Assembly: GCF_001940165.2 (NCBI RefSeq)
Contig: NZ_CP135162.1
Location: 981,501 to 1,045,500, forward strand
Origin: Roseburia sp. 831b
Lineage (GTDB): Bacteria > Bacillota > Clostridia > Lachnospirales > Lachnospiraceae
Direction of reading: 5' to 3'
DNA length: 64,000 nucleotides
Shown: piece after piece, positions 48,479 through 58,125 of the stretch
Position numbering within the stretch: position 1 is the first letter of the stretch
Layout of the letters: every line of letters begins with the position of its first letter
Position numbers and translations under genes: made by a program
The notes under the pieces: generated by a model
Databases searched by the model: none
Seen by the model: only the letters and a program-made list of their open reading frames with translations
Told to the model about the DNA's origin: nothing

Positions 48479-50335
48479 ATGAATTTTACGATAAAAGAAG
48501 GCAATTATAAGGAATTAGGCGCTGTGGCAGAAAAGAAAACTGTGACATTTACGTTTTGTGCGAAAAAAGACGAAGAATGTGCTATTCTTTTATATGAGAA
48601 AGAAGAACAAAAACAGCATCGCATTTTAATTCCAAAGGAATACAGGATTGGTTCACTCTGTTCCGTTTGCGTCGAACCGATTGCATGGAAAAATATAGTC
48701 TATCAGTATGAAATCAATGGTGTGATACAGGTAGACCCTTATGCAAAAGAAATTATTGGAAGAGAAGCGTGGAATCCGGTTTGTGAAAAAAAGGAAGTGC
48801 GTGAGGTTTTTGCTGGCATAACGGGAAACTGCGACTTTACACACAAAGAGAGGAGAGAGCCTGTTACAAAAGACCAGATGATTCTTTATAAACTTCATGT
48901 CAGAGGATTTTCCATGGAGGATACGTCGGTCAGAGGACAAAAGAAGGGAACGTTTCCTGCGGTCACGGCAAAAATTCCATACTTAAAAGAACTTGGCATC
49001 ACAACATTAGAACTGATGCCAGTCTACGAGTTTGAGGAGGCGGACCCAAGGGAAGCGTTAAATTTCTGGGGATATACAAAAGGCAATTATTTTGCAGTAA
49101 AATCATCTTATGGGAAAAAGGATGCAAGGAAGGAATTCAGACAGCTTGTGGACACGCTACATGCGCATCACATGGAGGCTGTCATGGAGATTTACTTTGA
49201 GGAAAAAGAAAGCCACAGCCTTATTTTAGATGCCCTGCGTTATTGGGTGATGGAGTATCAGGTAGATGGTTTTCATCTTCTTGGAAATCATTTGCCGGTT
49301 ACTGCGATTGTGCAAGATCCGCTGTTGCAGGAGACGAAGTTTTTCTATACCGGTTTTGCGCCGGAACTTTTAGAAGATGGAGAGACTAATTCGAGACTGT
49401 TTGTCTATAACGATAATTATTTATACCCGGTTCGGAAAATGTTAAACCACTTAGGCGGAAATATGGTGGAATTTGCGGGACAGCAGCGAAAACAGGATGT
49501 TGCGCAAGGATTTGTCAATTATATTTCAAGCAACAATGGTTTTACATTAGCGGATCTCTTTTCTTATGAGCAAAAACATAATGAAAAAAATGGTGAGGAT
49601 AACCGGGATGGAAATAACTGGAATTTCAGCTCCAATTGTGGTGCGGAAGGCCCTACCAGAAAAAAACAGATTCGGGAAATGAGAGAACTTAGAATCCGGA
49701 ATGCATTTGCCTGCCTGCTGCTTGCGCAGGGGGTTCCGCTTTTATGGTCGGGGGACGAGTTCGCCAACTCACAGGATGGAAATAACAACGCTTATTGCCA
49801 GGATAATGAGATCGGCTGGATTAACTGGAAACAGGCGAAAAAAGAACAGTGGCTTACGGATTATGTAAAAGAATTAATCCGCTTTCGAAAGGAACATCCG
49901 GTTGTCTCAAGCGCTGTGCCAATGAGGCTTTGCGATTATGCGCAAAAAGGAATGCCGGACTTATCTTATCATGAGAAAAGTGCCTGGATGCTGGAATTTT
50001 TGCCGGAACAGCAAGATATCGGCATGATGTACTGTGGCGGATATGCAAAAGATACAAATTCACAGGAGGATGTCTACATTGCCTACAATTTTCATGTGGG
50101 GAATGGTGCGCTTGCATTGCCAAAATTGCAAGAAAATAAGAAGTGGCACCTTGTCATGGATACCTCACTTGGGAAAACACCGTTTTTGGAAAAGGCAGCA
50201 TTGTTAAAAAATCAACAAACTTATGCGATAAGTGGACAAACGGTTGCAATTCTGATATCACGAAAAGTGCCAAAGGCAGTGGCAGAAGAAAAAACGCAAA
50301 AAAAGACAAAAAATGAAAGTAAGAGATGGGAATAG
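48479..50335 (+). CDS. GlgX/isoamylase-like GH13 protein without catalytic residues
   Basis: This 618-residue protein follows the glycogen-debranching layout: a CBM48-like N-terminal domain (1-115), a GH13 barrel (LYKLHVRGFSMEDTS to about 460) and a beta C-terminal domain. The parts beside the active site are well kept (NGEDNRDGNNWNF, SGDEFANSQDGNNNAYCQDN). The catalytic motifs are lost: VDGFRFD is VDGFHLL (263-268, no nucleophile Asp or preceding Arg), HDGFTL is NNGFTL (352-357), and DVVYNH is MEIYFE. It may be a non-catalytic glycogen-binding or regulatory protein. Confidence 0.8.
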   Translation: MNFTIKEGNYKELGAVAEKKTVTFTFCAKKDEECAILLYEKEEQKQHRILIPKEYRIGSLCSVCVEPIAWKNIVYQYEINGVIQVDPYAKEIIGREAWNPVCEKKEVREVFAGITGNCDFTHKERREPVTKDQMILYKLHVRGFSMEDTSVRGQKKGTFPAVTAKIPYLKELGITTLELMPVYEFEEADPREALNFWGYTKGNYFAVKSSYGKKDARKEFRQLVDTLHAHHMEAVMEIYFEEKESHSLILDALRYWVMEYQVDGFHLLGNHLPVTAIVQDPLLQETKFFYTGFAPELLEDGETNSRLFVYNDNYLYPVRKMLNHLGGNMVEFAGQQRKQDVAQGFVNYISSNNGFTLADLFSYEQKHNEKNGEDNRDGNNWNFSSNCGAEGPTRKKQIREMRELRIRNAFACLLLAQGVPLLWSGDEFANSQDGNNNAYCQDNEIGWINWKQAKKEQWLTDYVKELIRFRKEHPVVSSAVPMRLCDYAQKGMPDLSYHEKSAWMLEFLPEQQDIGMMYCGGYAKDTNSQEDVYIAYNFHVGNGALALPKLQENKKWHLVMDTSLGKTPFLEKAALLKNQQTYAISGQTVAILISRKVPKAVAEEKTQKKTKNESKRWE

Positions 50336-50338
50336 AAC

Positions 50339-50947
50339 ATGAAAGCATGGAAACATTTTTGTACAATCAATCATCATAAAAATCTGGTTATGAAGGGATG
50401 CTTTCAGGTAGGCTTATACAAGCAAGGGCTGTTACATGACCTTTCGAAGTATACGCCGACGGAATTTTTGGTTGGCTGTAAGTATTATCAGGGGACGATG
50501 AGTCCGAATAATGCAGAGCGGAAGGAACGTGGTTATTCCACAGCCTGGCTGCACCACAAAGGCAGAAATAAGCATCATTTAGAGTACTGGATTGACTATG
50601 GAGTGCCGGATCAGGAAGGACCGGAAAAGGGAAAACCAAAGGGTCTTATGGGAATGAAGATGCCAATCCGCTATGTGGTGGAGATGTACATTGACCGTGT
50701 GGCAGCGTCAAAAAATTATCAAAAAGAAAAATACCGCAATGACAGTGCGTTAAAATATTATAACAATGGAAAAGAAGTTCACATTCTTCATGATGACACC
50801 AGAGCTCTTTTGGAGCTGTTGCTTGAAATGGTGGCATTAAAGGGAGAAAAGGAGACAAATCATTTTATCAAATATGAACTGCTAAAAGGAAAAATTCCTT
50901 ACGAAAAAGAATGGCTGCAGGAATATCTTCGTAAAATGAAGCAGTAA
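50339..50947 (+). CDS. DUF5662 family protein
   Basis: This 202-residue protein has conserved His/Asp motifs: NLVMKGCFQVGLYKQGLLHD, LLHDLSKYTPTEF and HHKGRNKHHLEYW, suggesting an HD-like metal site. It starts 3 bases after the GH13-like gene, so the two are likely cotranscribed. The family is common in Lachnospiraceae and uncharacterised. Confidence 0.8.
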   Translation: MKAWKHFCTINHHKNLVMKGCFQVGLYKQGLLHDLSKYTPTEFLVGCKYYQGTMSPNNAERKERGYSTAWLHHKGRNKHHLEYWIDYGVPDQEGPEKGKPKGLMGMKMPIRYVVEMYIDRVAASKNYQKEKYRNDSALKYYNNGKEVHILHDDTRALLELLLEMVALKGEKETNHFIKYELLKGKIPYEKEWLQEYLRKMKQ

Positions 50948-51015
50948 GCGCAGATTGCGCAAAAGCAAAAATGTTGTCCTAAAAAAGTTTTTTTGGAAAA
51001 AAGAAGGGGAAAAGC

Positions 51016-51043
51016 ACGGAAAACATGGCCGAAACATAGAATG
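51016..51043 (+). promoter_or_regulatory. Sigma-K/sigma-E-like promoter before sigK
   Basis: AC (51016-51017), 17 bases, CATAGAATG (51035-51043). The -10 differs from sigma-E consensus CATACAAT by one base and fits sigma-K CATA-N3 but for the last base. It suits mother-cell expression and autoregulation of sigK. Confidence 0.45.
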
Positions 51044-51069
51044 TATCAAATAGGCTTTTAAGGTGCGTT

Positions 51070-51687
51070 TTGAAAACATTTTTGACTCCATTATCACCAG
51101 ATGAGGAAGCTTCCTGCTTGCAGAAGTTAAAAAAAGGCGACCTTGAGGCGAGAAATGAACTTGTGGAACGAAATATGCGTCTGGTTGCCCATGTCGCAAA
51201 AAAATACCAGAACACAGAGGAAGACATGGAAGATTTGATTTCCATCGGAACCATCGGGTTAATCAAGGCGGTTTCTACCTACAAGGAAAATCACGGGAGC
51301 AGACTGGCAACTTACGCAGCACGCTGCATTGACAATGAACTTTTGATGTATTTTCGAATGCGTAAGAAAAATGCCAAAGATGTTTCCCTGTATGAACCGA
51401 TTGGAACAGATAAAGAGGGAAACCAGATTCATCTTTTGGATATCGTCGAATCCGAGCAGGTGGACGTTGTCGAAGAGATGGAAAAAAACAGAAAGATTCA
51501 AAGGATGATGCAGATTTTACCCGAGGTTTTAAATGAAAGGGAACAGGAAATCATCATAAACCGGTATGGCCTTTTTCAAAAAAAGACGATGACGCAGCGT
51601 GAACTTGCCGCAAGAATGGGAATCTCAAGATCCTATGTTTCAAGGATTGAAAAAAGAGCGCTAGACAAACTAAAGTTAAATTTTTAA
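51070..51687 (+). CDS. sigK: Sporulation sigma factor K
   Basis: This 205-residue sigma factor has region 2 (NELVERNMRLVAHVAKKYQN, EDLISIGTIGLIKAV, LATYAARCIDNELLMYFR), the SigK-type segment DVSLYEPIGTDKEGNQIHLL, and region 4 (TQRELAARMGISRSYVSRIE). It begins directly with TPLSPDEE and lacks the roughly 20-residue hydrophobic pro-sequence of Bacillus SigK. No ATG is available and a TTG is used. The gene is intact, with no skin-type insertion. It drives late mother-cell genes including coat genes. Confidence 0.88.
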   Translation: MKTFLTPLSPDEEASCLQKLKKGDLEARNELVERNMRLVAHVAKKYQNTEEDMEDLISIGTIGLIKAVSTYKENHGSRLATYAARCIDNELLMYFRMRKKNAKDVSLYEPIGTDKEGNQIHLLDIVESEQVDVVEEMEKNRKIQRMMQILPEVLNEREQEIIINRYGLFQKKTMTQRELAARMGISRSYVSRIEKRALDKLKLNF

Positions 51688-51709
51688 AAAATATAGTAAT
51701 TATTCTTTG

Positions 51710-51750
51710 AAAAAGATGAAATCTATGCTATGATGATTTCATCTTTTTTA
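51710..51750 (+). terminator. sigK terminator
   Basis: AAAAAGATGAAATC (51710-51723) pairs perfectly with GATTTCATCTTTTT (51735-51748). Confidence 0.88.
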
Positions 51751-51819
51751 TCTATAACGTCAATTGGCATTCAGCCAGAATTTCCAAAATTTAAAAGAAA
51801 ACAGAATAGGAGTGATTAT

Positions 51820-53358
51820 TTGTATAGTATCGTTTCCACTGCAATTGTGCATGGAATTGAAAGTATTCCAATTACGGTAGAAGCAGACATCAGTGAAGGA
51901 CTGCCTGTTTTTGAGATGGTAGGATTTTTGTCTGCTGAAGTAAAGGAGGCAAAAGAACGTGTCAGGACGGCACTGAAAAATTCAGGCTTTTTATTGCCGG
52001 CCAAGAGGATTACCGTAAATTTTTCTCCGGCAAATATCAGAAAAACGGGGTCTGGATTTGATTTACCGGTTGCGCTTGCAATTCTTTGTGCGCTTGGTAT
52101 GATTCCAGAAGATTCCCTAAAGGATAGTATTGTAATAGGAGAACTTGGGTTAAACGGGAAAATACAAGGTGTGACAGGCGTTCTTCCGATTGTCGCAATG
52201 GCGAAAAAGAATGGAAAGAAGGCATGCCTGATACCGGAATGTAACAGAAAAGAAGCGGGACTTGTATCTGGCATGGCGGTATATGGAATGTCAGATTTGA
52301 AAGAGGCGATTTCTTTTTTAAATGGCGGTGCTTATGTCGAAAAAACAGATATTAATATAGAAGAGATTCCGCTCAAGGAACGAACCTATGATTTTGCTGA
52401 CATAAATGGTCAGAAAATGTTAAAACGGGCCTGTGAGGTGGCAGTTTCCGGGATGCATAATCTTTTGATGATTGGGCCGCCGGGGGCAGGAAAGACCATG
52501 ACAGCGATGCGGATTCCGTCCATTCTTCCACCGTTAGATGAGGAAGAGCAAATGGAGCTTTCGAAAATATACAGTGTGTGCGGTTTGCTGGAACAAAGTG
52601 AGACGCTTTTAAAAGAGCGTCCGTTTCGAAATCCGCATCACACGATTACGCCGCAGGGGTTATCTGGAGGAGGCACTTACCCGAAACCGGGGGAGATATC
52701 ACTGGCACATAAGGGCGTCCTGTTTTTGGATGAACTTCCCGAATTTCAAAAGACGACACTTGAGATTTTAAGGCAGCCGATGGAAGAAAAGAAGGTTCAC
52801 CTCGTCCGTGCGTATGGAAACTATGTGTTCCCGGCGGATTTTATCTTAGTGGCGGCGATGAATCCGTGTTCCTGTGGCTACTATCCGGATATGCAAAGAT
52901 GCAGGTGTTCGCAGACGGCAATCGAGCGCTATCTGAACAAAATCAGCCAGCCGCTTTTAGACCGGATTGACATCAGCATAGAGGCGTCAAAAATCAGTTA
53001 TGACGAATTAAATGAAGAGATGGAAAATGAGACTTCAGAACAGATTCGACAAAGGGTTGTCCGGGCAATGGAAGTACAAAAAATAAGATATCAAGAAGAA
53101 GCATTTTGCTATAACAGCCAGATTCCATCCTCCAAAATAAAAGAGTATTGTGCGCTAACACCAGAGTTAGAAGACTATATGAGACAGATGTTTCAAAAAT
53201 TAAATTTAACAGCAAGGTCATATCATAAAATCTTAAAGGTGTCGAGAACGCTTGCTGATATGGAGTCCTCCGAAAGGATACGGAAAAAGCATCTGGAGGA
53301 AGCAATCTGTTACCGGAGTCTCGAACGGAAATTTTTTCAAAGAGGAGGTGTCAGGTGA
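51820..53358 (+). CDS. comM: ComM/YifB-family Mg-chelatase-like AAA+ protein
   Basis: This 512-residue protein has the ComM N-terminal domain (VEADISEGLPVFEMVGFLSA, EVKEAKERVRTALKNSG), Walker A MIGPPGAGKTMTA, Walker B LFLDELPEF, and the Mg-chelatase C-terminal part (AAMNPCSCGYYPD, LDRIDISIE). ComM is a branch-migration helicase for recombination of incoming DNA. The TTG at 51820 follows ataggagtgatta; an upstream start would lie in the sigK terminator. dprA overlaps its end. Confidence 0.9.
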   Translation: MYSIVSTAIVHGIESIPITVEADISEGLPVFEMVGFLSAEVKEAKERVRTALKNSGFLLPAKRITVNFSPANIRKTGSGFDLPVALAILCALGMIPEDSLKDSIVIGELGLNGKIQGVTGVLPIVAMAKKNGKKACLIPECNRKEAGLVSGMAVYGMSDLKEAISFLNGGAYVEKTDINIEEIPLKERTYDFADINGQKMLKRACEVAVSGMHNLLMIGPPGAGKTMTAMRIPSILPPLDEEEQMELSKIYSVCGLLEQSETLLKERPFRNPHHTITPQGLSGGGTYPKPGEISLAHKGVLFLDELPEFQKTTLEILRQPMEEKKVHLVRAYGNYVFPADFILVAAMNPCSCGYYPDMQRCRCSQTAIERYLNKISQPLLDRIDISIEASKISYDELNEEMENETSEQIRQRVVRAMEVQKIRYQEEAFCYNSQIPSSKIKEYCALTPELEDYMRQMFQKLNLTARSYHKILKVSRTLADMESSERIRKKHLEEAICYRSLERKFFQRGGVR

Positions 53359-54437
53359 AAAAGTATCAATACTGGCTTTCGAACATTCCGGGAATAGGAA
53401 ATCGCACGATTCATCACCTGATACAGATATATGGTGATGCGAGGGAAGTTTATTTTTCGAAGGAATCTAGACTTCAGGCGGTTCCAAAACTTTCGAAAAT
53501 ACAACAGGAAAGCATTTTAGAGTCTAAAAAGACATGGAATTTAGAAAGACAGGAGGAAAAATTACAGGAAAGCGGAATTTCTTTCTTTTGCATCGAAAAT
53601 GATGATTTCCCCGAAAAAATACGAAATATTTATGATGCACCATACAGTTTTTATTGCAAGGGGAAACTTCCGGATCCCAAGGAGAAAAGCATTGCCATCG
53701 TAGGGGCACGCAGATGCAGCGAATATGGGCGTGCTGTGGCGTTAGAGCTGGGAGAAAAATTTGCAAAAGAAAATGTGAGTGTGATAAGCGGCATGGCACT
53801 TGGCATTGATGCGTTTGGACATTGGGGTGCCATCCGTGGAAAAGGAAAGACCTATGCCGTATTAGGATGCGGTGTGGATGTCTGTTATCCGCCCACAAAC
53901 CGTTCTCTATATGAAAAAATTTTACAGACTGGTGGCATCATTAGTGAATACCCCATTGGAACGCAGCCAGTGGCGAAACTTTTTCCAGCGAGAAACCGTC
54001 TGATTTCGGCATTCTCAGATGCCGTGATTGTTGTGGAGGCAAGAAGAAAGAGTGGCTCTTTGATCACGGCTGATTTTGCACTTGAACAGGGAAAGGATAT
54101 TTATGCGGTTCCGGGCGGAATTTACGATGATTTAAGCCTTGGATGCAACGATTTAATCCGCCAGGGAGCAGGCATTGTAACAGGTACAAATGCCCTTTTA
54201 ACAGACCTTAATTTCACATCATCCGATGACATGGAACAACTGACCCTTGAAAAAATATTACTTGAAAAACATGAATCGTTGGTGTATAGTTGTGTAGATT
54301 TACGACCGAGAAGTATCGATGAACTTTTGAGAAAAACCGGTCTTTCTGTACAAAAGCTGATTCCCGCAGTAACAGCTTTACAGGAAAAGAATCTCATTGA
54401 AGAATCATTTAAAAATTATTATATAAGACGAAATTAG
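53355..54437 (+). CDS. dprA: DNA processing protein DprA (Smf)
   Basis: This 360-residue protein has a SAM-like N-terminal part, the Rossmann DprA core (VGARRCSEYGRAVALELGEK, SGMALGIDAFGHWGAI, GVDVCYPPTNRSLYEKI, SEYPIGTQPVAKLFPARNRL) and a winged C-terminal domain. It loads RecA on single-stranded DNA. It forms a competence/recombination pair with comM. Confidence 0.94.
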   Translation: MKKYQYWLSNIPGIGNRTIHHLIQIYGDAREVYFSKESRLQAVPKLSKIQQESILESKKTWNLERQEEKLQESGISFFCIENDDFPEKIRNIYDAPYSFYCKGKLPDPKEKSIAIVGARRCSEYGRAVALELGEKFAKENVSVISGMALGIDAFGHWGAIRGKGKTYAVLGCGVDVCYPPTNRSLYEKILQTGGIISEYPIGTQPVAKLFPARNRLISAFSDAVIVVEARRKSGSLITADFALEQGKDIYAVPGGIYDDLSLGCNDLIRQGAGIVTGTNALLTDLNFTSSDDMEQLTLEKILLEKHESLVYSCVDLRPRSIDELLRKTGLSVQKLIPAVTALQEKNLIEESFKNYYIRRN

Positions 54438-54460
54438 GGGATATCAAAGGAGATGGATGA

Positions 54461-56536
54461 ATGGCAAAATATCTTGTGATCGTGGAATCACCGGCAAAGG
54501 TAAAAACAATCAAGAAATTTTTAGGCAAGAATTATGAAGTGGTGGCATCAAATGGACATGTGCGTGATTTGCCGAAGAGTACTTTAGGAATTGACATAGA
54601 ACATGATTATGAGCCAAAGTATATTACAATACGTGGAAAAGGCGATATTCTTGCAAAGCTAAGAAAAGAAGTCAAAAAAGCAGATAAAGTTTATCTCGCA
54701 ACCGACCCGGACCGTGAGGGAGAAGCAATTTCCTGGCACTTAAGCCAGAGCTTAAAGTTAGCAGATAAAAAAGTTTACCGAATTAGCTTTAACGAAATTA
54801 CACAGAATGCGGTAAAGACTTCGTTAAAAGAGCCACGGGAGATTGACATGGATCTTGTCAATGCCCAGCAGGCAAGAAGAATGTTGGATCGTATGGTAGG
54901 ATACCGGATTAGTCCGCTCCTTTGGGCAAAAGTAAAACGTGGATTAAGTGCAGGACGTGTGCAGTCGGTTGCCCTTCGTATTATCTGTGACAGAGAAGAG
55001 GAGATTAATGCGTTTATTCCGGAAGAATACTGGACACTTGATGCATCGTTACAGATTCCTGGAGAAAAGAAACCACTGGTAGCGAAGTTCTATGGAGATG
55101 AGAAAAGCAAGATGACAATTTCATCTGAAACAGAGATGAAAAAAGTCATGGATGAAATCAGACAGGAAGAATTCCAGGTTTTAGACGTTAAAAAAGGAGA
55201 GCGTGTGAAAAAAGCACCGCTTCCGTTTACGACAAGTACCATGCAGCAGGAAGCATCAAAGAACTTGAACTTTGCAATTTCAAAAACGATGCGAATTGCA
55301 CAGCAGCTTTATGAAGGTGTTGATATTAAAGGACAAGGTACGGTCGGTTTGATTACCTACCTAAGAACAGACTCTGTCCGTATCTCAGAAGAGGCAGATG
55401 AGCAGGCGAGAACATTTATTACAGAGCAGTATGGTGAGAATTATGTTGCAACCACATCGACAGAAAAGAAAAATTCTGCCAAAATTCAGGATGCACATGA
55501 GGCAATCAGACCTTCCGACATCAACCGTACACCGGCTATGGTAAAGGATTCGTTGTCGAGAGATCAGTTCCGTCTGTATCAGTTAATCTGGAAACGTTTT
55601 GCAGCAAGCAGAATGGCTCCGGCTGTTTATGAGACAACAACCGTAAAAATTGGAGCTGGAAAATACCGTTTTAATGTGGCTGCTTCTAAGATTTCCTTTG
55701 ACGGCTTCATGTCTGTGTATACAAGTGAAGATGATGAGAAGGCACAGGGAAATGTATTGTTAAAATCCATCGACGAATCTACACAGCTCGAATTGATTGA
55801 TTTTGAGGATAAACAGCATTTCACACAGCCACCGGCACATTACACGGAAGCATCGCTGGTTAAGACGTTAGAGGAACTTGGAATCGGAAGACCAAGTACG
55901 TATTCCCCAACCATCACAACCATTCTTGCAAGAAGATATATTGTAAAAGAGGCAAAGAACCTTTATGTGACAGAGCTTGGTGAAGTGGTCAACTCCATTA
56001 TGAAAGAGTCGTTCCCGTCTATCGTTGACGAACATTTTACCGCAAATATGGAATCACTTCTGGACGGTGTGGAAGAGGGGAAAATTGCCTGGAAGACGGT
56101 TGTAGAGAATTTCTATCCGGATTTGGAAGAAGCGGTTGAAAAAGCAGAAAAGGAACTGGAAAAGGTAAAAATTGAGGATGAGGTAACGGATGTAATCTGC
56201 GAATCATGTGGACGTAACATGGTTGTAAAATATGGTCCTCACGGAAAATTCTTAGCGTGCCCGGGCTTCCCAGAATGCCGGAATACAAAGCCATACTTAG
56301 AAAAAATTGGCGTGAAATGTCCGGTCTGTGGAAAAGATGTAGTGTTAAAGAAGACCAAAAAGGGAAGAAAATATTACGGATGTGAAAATAATCCAGAGTG
56401 TGAGTTCATGAGCTGGTCGATGCCGGTGAATGAACCTTGCCCGAAATGTGGAAAGTACATGGTGGTCAAAGGCAACAAAATTGTTTGTTCTGACGAAAAA
56501 TGTGGTTATGTAACAGAAAAGAAACCAAATAATTAA
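54461..56536 (+). CDS. topA: DNA topoisomerase I
   Basis: This 691-residue type IA enzyme has the Toprim domain (LVIVESPAKVKTIKKFLG, ATDPDREGEAISWHL), the active-site region GLITYLRTDSVRIS with the catalytic Tyr, and three C-terminal zinc fingers (CESCGRN/CPGFPEC, CPVCGKD/CENNPEC, CPKCGKY/CSDEKC). It relaxes negative supercoils. Its place before codY agrees with the conserved Firmicute order. Confidence 0.97.
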   Translation: MAKYLVIVESPAKVKTIKKFLGKNYEVVASNGHVRDLPKSTLGIDIEHDYEPKYITIRGKGDILAKLRKEVKKADKVYLATDPDREGEAISWHLSQSLKLADKKVYRISFNEITQNAVKTSLKEPREIDMDLVNAQQARRMLDRMVGYRISPLLWAKVKRGLSAGRVQSVALRIICDREEEINAFIPEEYWTLDASLQIPGEKKPLVAKFYGDEKSKMTISSETEMKKVMDEIRQEEFQVLDVKKGERVKKAPLPFTTSTMQQEASKNLNFAISKTMRIAQQLYEGVDIKGQGTVGLITYLRTDSVRISEEADEQARTFITEQYGENYVATTSTEKKNSAKIQDAHEAIRPSDINRTPAMVKDSLSRDQFRLYQLIWKRFAASRMAPAVYETTTVKIGAGKYRFNVAASKISFDGFMSVYTSEDDEKAQGNVLLKSIDESTQLELIDFEDKQHFTQPPAHYTEASLVKTLEELGIGRPSTYSPTITTILARRYIVKEAKNLYVTELGEVVNSIMKESFPSIVDEHFTANMESLLDGVEEGKIAWKTVVENFYPDLEEAVEKAEKELEKVKIEDEVTDVICESCGRNMVVKYGPHGKFLACPGFPECRNTKPYLEKIGVKCPVCGKDVVLKKTKKGRKYYGCENNPECEFMSWSMPVNEPCPKCGKYMVVKGNKIVCSDEKCGYVTEKKPNN

Positions 56537-56637
56537 TTAAATTTCAGAAAAATTACAAAATTGTTGCAAAGATGACGAAAAGGTGCTAGAATTATCTTCA
56601 ACATGGAAAACTAGTTTGAAAATAGGAGGCATGTAAG

Positions 56638-57423
56638 ATGAGTGTTCAGTTATTGGACAAGACGAGGAAGATAAATAAGCTTCTTCATAACAACAATTCG
56701 TCCAAAGTCGTGTTCAACGATATCTGTGCGGTTTTAACGGGTATTCTTGATTCTAATATTCTTGTGATTAGTAAGAAGGGAAAAGTATTAGGAACCGGCC
56801 TATGCAATGGAGTAGAGGAGATTACAGAGCTGATCGTTGATGAGGTAGGGGGCTTCATCGATCCGTTGTTGAATGAACGTCTGCTTGGAATTTTATCGAC
56901 AAAAGAAAATGTAAATCTTGAGACACTTGGATTTGTCGGAGAGATAAAGAAATACAAAGCGATTATCACACCGATTGATATCGCAGGGGAACGTTTAGGA
57001 ACCTTGTTTGTTTACCGCTGTGACAGACAATATGATATTGATGATATTATTTTGACAGAATATGGAACTACGGTAGTCGGACTTGAAATGATGCGTTCTG
57101 TGAATGAGGAAAATGCGGAAGAGACAAGAAAAGTTCAGATTGTAAAATCTGCAATCAGCACGTTATCGTTTTCTGAATTGGAGGCGATTACCCATATCTT
57201 TGATGAGATGGATGGAAAAGAGGGAATTCTTGTTGCCAGCAAGATTGCAGACCGCGTAGGCATTACAAGATCTGTAATTGTAAATGCACTCCGTAAATTT
57301 GAGAGTGCCGGGGTAATCGAATCAAGATCATCCGGAATGAAAGGAACATACATCAAAGTATTAAATGATGTTGTTTTTGATGAATTGGCAAAGATTAAAA
57401 ACCAAAATTTAAAAGAAGTATAG
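56638..57423 (+). CDS. codY: GTP/branched-chain amino acid-sensing regulator CodY
   Basis: This 261-residue protein has the GAF ligand domain (LLDKTRKINKLLHNNNSSKV to about 155) and the CodY winged helix (VASKIADRVGITRSVIVNAL, RKFESAGVIESRSSGMKGTY). It represses starvation, motility and sporulation genes when isoleucine/valine and GTP are high. It stands just before flgB, as in Bacillus. A strong terminator separates it from the flagellar operon. Confidence 0.96.
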   Translation: MSVQLLDKTRKINKLLHNNNSSKVVFNDICAVLTGILDSNILVISKKGKVLGTGLCNGVEEITELIVDEVGGFIDPLLNERLLGILSTKENVNLETLGFVGEIKKYKAIITPIDIAGERLGTLFVYRCDRQYDIDDIILTEYGTTVVGLEMMRSVNEENAEETRKVQIVKSAISTLSFSELEAITHIFDEMDGKEGILVASKIADRVGITRSVIVNALRKFESAGVIESRSSGMKGTYIKVLNDVVFDELAKIKNQNLKEV

Positions 57424-57428
57424 AGTGA

Positions 57429-57464
57429 GAGCTTATAGTTTCAGACTATAAGCTCCTTTTTTCG
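57429..57464 (+). terminator. codY terminator
   Basis: GAGCTTATAGT and ACTATAAGCTC form a perfect 11-bp stem followed by CTTTTTT. Confidence 0.88.
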
Positions 57465-57637
57465 GATAATTTCAGCCTAAAATCGAAAAAAGTATTTTAA
57501 AATTTGTGTAAGAAAGTTACATTAATAGTATGGTTTTATGTGGGTTTTTGCATGTTTCATTGTTTTGGACGTGAATCAAAGATGTTGTACCTTTGCTGGA
57601 AAAATGCACAATATCATGTAAAATATGGAAAAACTAC

Positions 57638-57665
57638 TTGTGTTTTTGAAAATATGATTTATAAT
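57638..57665 (+). promoter_or_regulatory. Candidate flagellar operon promoter
   Basis: TTGTGT (57638-57643), 16 bases, TATAAT (57660-57665), about 45 bases before flgB. The -35 is weak. The rest of the 287-base gap before flgB holds no clear gene. Confidence 0.45.
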
Positions 57666-57710
57666 AAAAATGAGAAAAAAGTACTTATTTGTCGGAAGGG
57701 AGAAGGCTGT

Positions 57711-58106
57711 ATGATTAACACCGATGCATTCAATTATATCAATGTTTTGGACAAGGCTGCGGATGCAAGCTGGATGAGAGAGAAAGCAATTGCAAATAAT
57801 ATTGCAAATGTAGACACACCGGGGTATAAGCGGATTGATGTGGATTTTGAGACAACACTTCGAAGAGAACTTGGAAATGCACAGTATATTACGCTGGATG
57901 AAAAAGTGAAGAATGTCGATTTAGACAAGCTGAATGTTCAGACTTATACAGATTCGGCTGGATATTCCTACCGAATTGATGAAAATAATGTGGATGTTGA
58001 TACTGAGAACGTGGAACTTGCGTCGGAACAGATTCGTTATGAGGCTCTGACAGGAAGCTGCATCAACTCGGAGTTCCAAAGACTTGCATCAGCATTAGGA
58101 AAATAA
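57711..58106 (+). CDS. flgB: Flagellar proximal rod protein FlgB
   Basis: This 131-residue rod protein has the typical motif ANNIANVDTPGYKR near the start and a C-terminal helix (ELASEQIRYEALTGS). The start at 57711 follows ggaagggagaaggct; an upstream frame extension is not supported. It is the first gene of the basal-body operon flgBC-fliEFGHIJ. Confidence 0.94.
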   Translation: MINTDAFNYINVLDKAADASWMREKAIANNIANVDTPGYKRIDVDFETTLRRELGNAQYITLDEKVKNVDLDKLNVQTYTDSAGYSYRIDENNVDVDTENVELASEQIRYEALTGSCINSEFQRLASALGK

Positions 58107-58125
58107 CAGATGGGGGTAAGAAGAC

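Noticed and set aside
51070..51687. skin-like interruption of sigK
   Set aside because: The sigK frame is continuous through regions 2 and 4. The interrupted sporulation gene in this window is cotJC.
51730..51819. Earlier start for comM
   Set aside because: That ATG lies inside the sigK terminator. The family N-terminus begins at the TTG at 51820, after a ribosome site.
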